The position numbers were made by a program, and so were the translations under genes. Shown here in pieces: positions 59,301 through 64,000 of a stretch of DNA of 64,000 nucleotides. Position 1 is the first letter of the stretch; each line of letters opens with the position of its first letter. The notes under the pieces were generated by a model. It had not been told where the DNA came from. It did not search any database and saw only the letters and a list, made by a program, of their open reading frames with translations. The DNA is from Stichopus chloronotus (Eukaryota; Echinodermata; Holothuroidea; Aspidochirotida; Stichopodidae): positions 6,429,814-6,493,813 of the forward strand of contig CM037833.1 in NCBI GenBank assembly GCA_021234535.1, read 5' to 3'.

Positions 59301-62300
59301 TTCTCATACTTTCAGTTTTCAGAGGGGGTGGCAGACATACAGGTACAGTACAGTACATACTGTATGTTACTTTCACCATACTGTATTTCAACATCACTTA
59401 ATGCCTGTGATTATTGAACCAATTGTCAATAGCCTATGCCATACTCAACCCTGAAAAATTTGAGTGATTTTTTTAGGCAATGTTTTCTGGAGTCAAAAGG
59501 TCATTAAATTTGCTGACATTAGAGCAAGAAGAGAGAGTGAGCTTAATGCTATGAAGCTAGTCACAACAACCATATTTAGATCAGTAGTAAGTGCTTGCAA
59601 GAAAGAAAATGATGGTGATTGCAAATATAACACTTTATAATACACTATCCCACTTAAATTGTTACTTGTATGTATGCATGTTGCAGCCTGCCTGTAAATT
59701 AACAAGCACACACTGCACTTTTGCAGTTGCTTACACAAAGTTGCAGCTAATGCTACATCATCTTTTGGCTTGCATTGCCTTGGTGCTGACATATAGACAG
59801 AGGGACAATTTTTCCAGACAGCTGGTTGCTGACTATCAGCCAATATTCAACAGAACTCATTTGGACCCTCTTTCCCAAAAACAAATTATAAGGCTTCCCC
59901 CTTACACTGAAAAATTGTTGATCAGGCAGTATTTTTTCAAGTAAATAGAACAAGAGGTCATCAGCTTTTAATTCCAGAAGCACCTACCGTAGACTTGATA
60001 TTCGAAAGTATCTCTATTATTCAGCATATATCTCTGAATGGAACAATCTGCCACAGGAGACTTGTCACTACCACAACAGTCAACGGATTCTTCAAGAACA
60101 TTATCGATCCTATTTTCCTGAACAGAAGCTTGGCGCACTCTACGATGGCTGTCTGCCCCAGTTCTTACAATTCCCCATTGGCTGTTGTCAGCACTACTTG
60201 GTTAATTTTTCCGTTTTGAGCTGTAATGGTGATCACACAAATTCTGTAACTGATCTTGATTCCGAAGTACAGTCAAGAACCAACATCAGAAGTTACAGCC
60301 CTGGGTGACTTTAATTATGCTGTTATTTTGGGATTTTCAAAGCAATGCCATGTGCAGAAAACAATTCTCTAACTTTAGGCTTATGTGGTTTTTAAAGAAG
60401 GTGTAGTTACTATGAAAAAGGCCTGCAAACTTGCATCCCTGGTGAATCAAATATTATTCCAGCAGGCTACAGAATTTTGTGTGTGTGTGTGTGTGTGAGT
60501 TTCTCTTATGGCACCAGTAAATTGTGGTATTACCAGTACCTTTTAGCAGTGACCTTGGCAGAACTGATCATCAGCATTACAGTGAAAGCTTGTTGGAAGA
60601 AGATCCTGGAAGGGTGGCAACAATAGGCCCATTAACTTAGTGCCACTTTTGCATTGAGGTTATAGGAATGACTATCATTGAACTCAAAAGCAAATCAGTT
60701 ACACACATGTAGACTTAAAGAATATGGCCAAGTCTTTTCATAACAATTTGCAACCTGCATGTACTGTAAATGGAATGAATAAGGATATAACAGAGATAAT
60801 GGTCTGCTAAATTACTACATTTGAGACACATTTTTAGATGCAAGTTAACAGACCCCATATAACACTCCAAAACTCTTTCTTAAGTTTATTTACAAGGACA
60901 TTGCCAAGAGTGCAATACTCATTCCACACCACAGAGCTTGTGCATGTTTTCATTCCACATTTTATATACTTAAAAAATCTTTTTTTCATGCCTGTAACTA
61001 TTTTATTTTCATTCCAGTTCGTCCTGGTCCAGAGTATCCTGTGGTCAATGGGCTCACCAATCAGCAGTACATTTATCAAGAAGTAGAGTTTTATAGTGGG
61101 CCCATCAACTGCACAATGAATGGAGTCAGACCTGGAGTTGACCTGGAATGGGTTTACCAGTCTGATGTCATTTCCATGGAGAATGAAACATCATCTGTAA
61201 CAAACACACTGATGGTACTTACAACACCTCGTTGAGCTCTCGTTACACCATCAGGGACCGTTCAGTTTCGAAGATTACTCTACAGTGCAAGGTAGCTGGA
61301 GAAATGGCAGACTTGTTCCCATCAGTAACTACCATATACTTACTAAATCTGAACAGACGTAAGTGCAGTGGATAGTACTTTACTGTAAACCCAAACTGGA
61401 AACTGTAATTCTACCAGGTGTTTACACCCCGAACAAAGACTAGGGGTGTACCTAACTACTAAAAAATAGAAGAAATAGTAGTCATTTCATCGTAATGATA
61501 AGCACAGTTCTTGTTTAACATGAAGCACCTACAGTATATAATGCTTTTTGTTGCGAATATCAACAGTTCGATAAATTGATTTGAAAATTTTTAATTTTAT
61601 TCCTGATTTCTTTATTTTATTTTGATGCTTAACTTCACTAAATCTGGTCTGAGTTTCATTGTTCATGATTCATTTTCTAAGTAATTTAACCTCTGAATTC
61701 AATTCTAGTCAGATTATACAAGAAAATGCAAGTCAATCCTTAAAGAGCTTGTGAAGGTGGATGCCCGGTATCATAATATTAACCGCAAAAATGCATCACT
61801 TCACTGCTTGATTTAGACGTTAAGGTCAAAGTATCAATGTCCAGAATTCAAGGGGAGAATTTTCAGATGTATGCCCTCACTGATATAGCAGAGCTCTGAT
61901 TTGTTATAGTCTTACAAACATACTGTACAGTATGCCTTGAGGTGCCATTATCCTCAGTATAACCTGTGACTGAGGCTGTCAGAGGTATAGATCTACAGTT
62001 TTGCAAATTGTTAAGTTATTATCAGCTTTATGCAATAACTTTGGCAAAGAACAAGAGGTAACTTTCATGCTTTATTACATGGAATATGTCTCCTCTCCAT
62101 AGTACTGAAGTTTGAAGTTTACCGTTTTTGCTCACAGTACAGATAAGACCTGTCAGAAATCACTTTGGTGTGTAAAGGACAGATTGAAGAGATTTCATGT
62201 ACATTTGTACTGTGCAGGATCTTGACCTTCAAGTATTACAACAGATCTTTGTGTTCTAATAGATCTTGGCTGAAAGTACTTTCTACTTTAGTCATGGCAC

Positions 62301-63647
62301 CGTTAGCATTATTTGATGGGCCAAGTTTCATGTTTTATATCATGCCTTTTTTTTGTTCTAACCTTGACATGTCTAAACAAGTAGTTTATAATTATGAAGG
62401 TGATGATACACTGCAGTGTACACTGCAGGTGTGATGTTTACAGATTCTTCCTTTTCAGATTTGTATATTTGCAAGTCTTTGTCAATATTAGAAGTCATTG
62501 TTGCTATTAATTCTTTCAGATTTCCCTCAGATAAATGGAGAGGCCAACCAACAACATCTTGTTTTACAATTAAACAGAGAAGATGAAGTGACTTGTTCTC
62601 TGGATAGAGTGTTACAGGGTGCCTCACTGGAGTGGGTCATCCTCTCACCAAAAGATGAGGTGATGCTGGACAGTGAAATCTCTAAAATCAATAATGGGGA
62701 TGGTACTTTTAACATTGCCCTCAGATCAAAATTTATTGAGATTGGTCCATCTGTACGTCATGTCGTTCTCCAGTGTGGAGAGTCCGGCCCAGCAGGTGAC
62801 ATGTACCCATATGTCACAACAGTTGAGGTGCTGTTTTCTGAGAGTAAGTGCTAAAACATTATTTCCCATTTTACATTTTCCCATAGTCGATCAGAGTTTC
62901 AGGCACTGGCCAGTGTTTGAGAAATTGAAAGAATGTTTACTGTTTGCACATGTACTGTGCAGTATGTCTTTAGTCTGTACAAATTCATCTTGCTTAGAGA
63001 GAAGCAATGTGTTTGTGTTGCAGAAAAACAAAGTCAGGAAAAAAATCCTATTGAAACCTAACATTTTGAAAGAGAATGATAGATGATTTAAAATACAGTT
63101 AGGCAGGACAGCAACCCTCCTTTCAAGAAATATCTTTCTCACAGATGGACATTTAGTTGTCTGTTGTTCAAGAAGACTTTGTTTACCTTAACTTTCAAAC
63201 ACTAAATGTTACTGTACACTGACTGGAACTCATCGTATGTACAATGTTTTGAGGAGCAACTATTTGTGATGTTTGTTGGTGAAACTGAACACTAAGTGGA
63301 CACAATGTGCCCCTCAATTGTGTGATGACTAGTGGTAAGTGTGACATCTTTTGAAAGTTTTGATTAATCTCACAAATATTTTTAATGCACTTTCTTTTGG
63401 AACTTCATTGTCTAAAAAATTGTTACTTTTTCTTTTGTATGTTACCATACTTGCATTTCTTGTTTTGATTTATACAGGTGTGGCAAAGAAACAAGTCAGT
63501 GATGGGAAAAGAAATAATGATTCAGAATTACTGACAGTAGCTTTACAAAGAACCTTTCAGTTTGTGCCTCTAACCTCATATATGGTGTCTTCAGTCCTTG
63601 TTTTTGTAGACTGCATGGCAAAGATCATAGGAATTGTTTTTGCATAA
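50248..63647 (+). CDS. Gene B: three-Ig-domain surface or secreted protein (spliced)
   Basis: Proposed join: 50248-50314, 55080-55388, 61018-61358, 62520-62843, 63478-63647. Every junction is phase 1, as in Gene A. The product would have a signal peptide, three Ig domains and a hydrophobic C-terminal end, about 400 residues. Exon 3 has a 2-nt excess that breaks the frame; without it the exon is 339 nt and symmetrical. Either this is a null allele or an assembly/sequencing slip. The Ig exons share a start pattern with Gene A (P...NG...C...W), so the two are family members 45 kb apart. Intron 1 (4.8 kb) and intron 2 (5.6 kb) are full of repeats. Function unknown, probably recognition or adhesion. 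Confidence 0.75.
51525..51625. repeat. TCTG / CCAT simple-repeat tract
   Basis: Runs of CTGT/CTAT then CATCC tetramer-pentamer repeats in Gene B intron 1. Confidence 0.9.
51700..52512. repeat. tandem repeat of about 145 bp, interrupted
   Basis: GGTGTTCAGGAATTTTGGTC and CCAAGGTCCCATGTGGGCCC recur near 51717, 51859, 52007 and 52149. A further partial unit is split by the 2008-bp element and continues at 54525-54640. The unit is unrelated in sequence to the AGGTCA-rich 145-bp unit. It is related to 10850-11420. Confidence 0.75.
52243..52380. mobile_element. 138-bp TTAA-flanked MITE
   Basis: AGTGCCCCTTTAA at 52243-52255 is matched by its reverse complement at 52368-52380. TTAA flanks both ends (52239-52242 and 52381-52384). 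A TTAA duplication suggests mobilisation by a piggyBac- or Kolobok-type transposase encoded elsewhere. Confidence 0.85.
52513..54520. mobile_element. 2008-bp TIR element with eight TGTCCCGTACGTCACA motifs
   Basis: Perfect 16-bp terminal inverted repeats, GGGCAGGTCCAAGCTA at 52513-52528 and its reverse complement at 54505-54520. Target duplication TAGT at 52509-52512 and 54521-54524. The flanking tandem unit rejoins cleanly when the element is removed, which confirms the insertion. The 16-bp motif occurs at 52698, 52863, 53032, 53051, 54094, 54110, 54305 and 54482, in both orientations and concentrated in the outer thirds. No substantial open frame, so it is non-autonomous. The repeated motif may be the binding site of the mobilising transposase. 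Superfamily not assigned. Confidence 0.88.
55080..55388 (+). CDS. Gene B exon 2: Ig-like domain lacking the second core Cys
   Basis: After GATCTCCCAG the phase-1 frame reads SPCDTNIYLEVGKQGTVPC, then ILGWINGDGSYG (core Trp) and LPDGSLIINNVEL, where a Tyr-x-Cys should follow; instead it reads FNFTVSYTLNVG. So the usual second Cys is missing, while an extra Cys stands near the N-terminus. The donor is TATG|GTAAGT. The exon is 309 nt, phase 1 to 1. Confidence 0.8.
59943..60130 (+). pseudogene. LINE 3'-end relic in Gene B intron 2
   Basis: NRTRGHQLLIPEAPTVD in one frame continues, after a frameshift near 60003, as IRKYLYYSAYISEWNNLPQE in another. This is the post-polymerase tail of a jockey/CR1-like LINE (compare 46736-47185). 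Heavily decayed. Confidence 0.65.
60478..60497. repeat. (GT)n microsatellite
   Basis: Ten GT units in Gene B intron 2. Confidence 0.9.
61018..61358 (+). CDS. Gene B exon 3: Ig domain with 2-nt frameshift
   Basis: The acceptor is TTCATTCCAG and the donor AGAC|GTAAGT. Upstream of the break the frame reads RPGPEYPVVNGL, GPINCTMNGV (first Cys) and DLEWVYQ (Trp). Downstream, in the other frame, it reads TDGTYNTSLSSRYTI and ITLQCKVAGE (second Cys). The break lies in the AC run at 61204-61209. The exon is 341 nt; two bases less makes 339 and restores a phase-1 symmetrical exon. In the given sequence the frame ends at TGA about 10 codons later. Confidence 0.82.
62292..62428 (+). pseudogene. possible truncated Ig exon remnant
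   Basis: After CTACTTTAG the phase-1 frame reads MAPLALFDGPSFMFYIM and VVYNYEGDDTLQCTLQ, similar in layout to the first half of other Ig exons here (hydrophobic strand, acidic turn, core Cys). It ends CTGCAG|GTGTGA with no Trp and no second Cys, in phase 0. It may be a half-exon relic or chance. Confidence 0.3.
62520..62843 (+). CDS. Gene B exon 4: Ig domain
   Basis: The acceptor is TTCTTTCAG and the donor GAGA|GTAAGT. The exon is 324 nt, phase 1 to 1. It reads FPQINGEANQQHLVLQL, DEVTCSLDRV (first Cys), ASLEWVILS (Trp), GDGTFNIALRSKF and HVVLQCGESGPAG (second Cys). It is closely related in layout to exon 3, so the two arose by exon duplication. Confidence 0.85.
63478..63647 (+). CDS. Gene B last exon: stalk and hydrophobic C-terminus
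   Basis: The acceptor TTTATACAG continues phase 1. A polar stalk (VAKKQVSDGKRNNDSELL) leads to a hydrophobic end (YMVSSVLVFVDCMAKIIGIV) and TAA at 63645-63647, with no cytoplasmic tail. This suits a GPI-anchor signal or a tail-less membrane anchor. The helix contains Asp and Lys, which weakens a simple transmembrane reading. An alternative downstream exon beyond the window cannot be excluded. Confidence 0.55.
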
Positions 63648-64000
63648 AATTATTAATTGTTATCATAACCGATGGTAAGGTGTCAGACAGCAAGGTCTAG
63701 GATAGACAGCATCACATCAATCGTTCGGCTTCGGACGCTTGAGTAAGCACTGTTCAAAATAGGCAATGGAGATGATGCAGTTGAGACAAGAGCAACGTAG
63801 GAGAAGGCTAGGCTGTGTTGATAACATACATACTGTAGACTCATGTACACATTTACTGTTAACGTACAGAAGATGTCTTCAGATCTGTAAATTAGAAATC
63901 AATTCTTCACAGATGACAAACATAACCTATAATTTATACAAGTCTGGAATATTCTCCAAATGTCTATTAATGTTGGGTATCAAAACATGATTGAGACCAC
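63648..64000. other. 3' flank of Gene B
   Basis: No further exon or AATAAA signal close to the stop was seen. The sequence runs to the window edge. Confidence 0.4.

Noticed and set aside
59591..59944. 117-codon frame, plus a 116-codon frame opposite
   Set aside because: No recognisable domain, lies in a Gene B intron, and overlaps on both strands; only the short LINE-like part after 59943 is supportable.

Overview
The window is animal nuclear DNA, not prokaryotic: AT-rich, gene-poor, with spliced genes, long introns, microsatellites, satellites, SINE-like, LINE, DIRS and DNA-transposon remains. Phase-1 immunoglobulin (Ig) exons together with a DIRS-type retrotransposon and jockey/CR1-like LINE ends suggest a marine invertebrate deuterostome, most likely an echinoderm. 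The species call is inference. No viral, bacterial or toxin gene was recognised.

Host genes belong to one theme, Ig-domain cell-surface receptors. Gene A (+, 1650-6538) has a signal peptide plus V-like Ig exon, a second Ig exon, a broken third Ig exon, a membrane exon, a 31-nt microexon present in two identical copies, and a tail exon. Splicing exons 1, 2, 4, one microexon and 6 gives one clean 355-codon frame. Gene B (+, 50248-63647) has a signal-peptide exon, three Ig exons and a terminal exon, all joined in phase 1. Its second Ig exon carries a 2-nt slip. On the minus strand lie an intact signal plus V-like Ig exon (16619-16961) and a decayed copy of it (18338-18679), within a local segmental duplication.

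The rest is mostly repeats. In order: a (TA)n tract (117-261); a 65-bp satellite with a 606-bp higher-order period (8.0-9.6 kb); a partial hAT-like copy (9.8-10.2 kb); a terminal-inverted-repeat element (13.6-14.2 kb) with a shorter copy inside Gene A; a tRNA-derived SINE (22.0-22.4 kb) and a second SINE (24.7-25.5 kb) with a TTAA element inserted in it; a 155-bp tandem array ending in (CA)n (23.4-24.5 kb); a 15-bp minisatellite (29.6-30.1 kb); a dead DIRS-like retrotransposon (about 30.1-34.8 kb) with a 771-bp hAT-type element inserted in its gag region; two arrays of a 145-bp repeat packed with nuclear-receptor half-sites (39.5-41.2 and 48.4-49.8 kb); a LINE 3' end (46.7-47.2 kb); and, in intron 1 of Gene B, a 2008-bp element with 16-bp inverted ends, TAGT target duplication and eight copies of a 16-bp motif.

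Most striking observations: the AGGTCA-rich satellites, the motif-studded 2008-bp element, and the duplicated microexon in Gene A, which by reading-frame logic can be used only one copy at a time and would switch the receptor's cytoplasmic tail. All exon models come from reading splice signals and phases by eye. No transcript or database comparison was possible.
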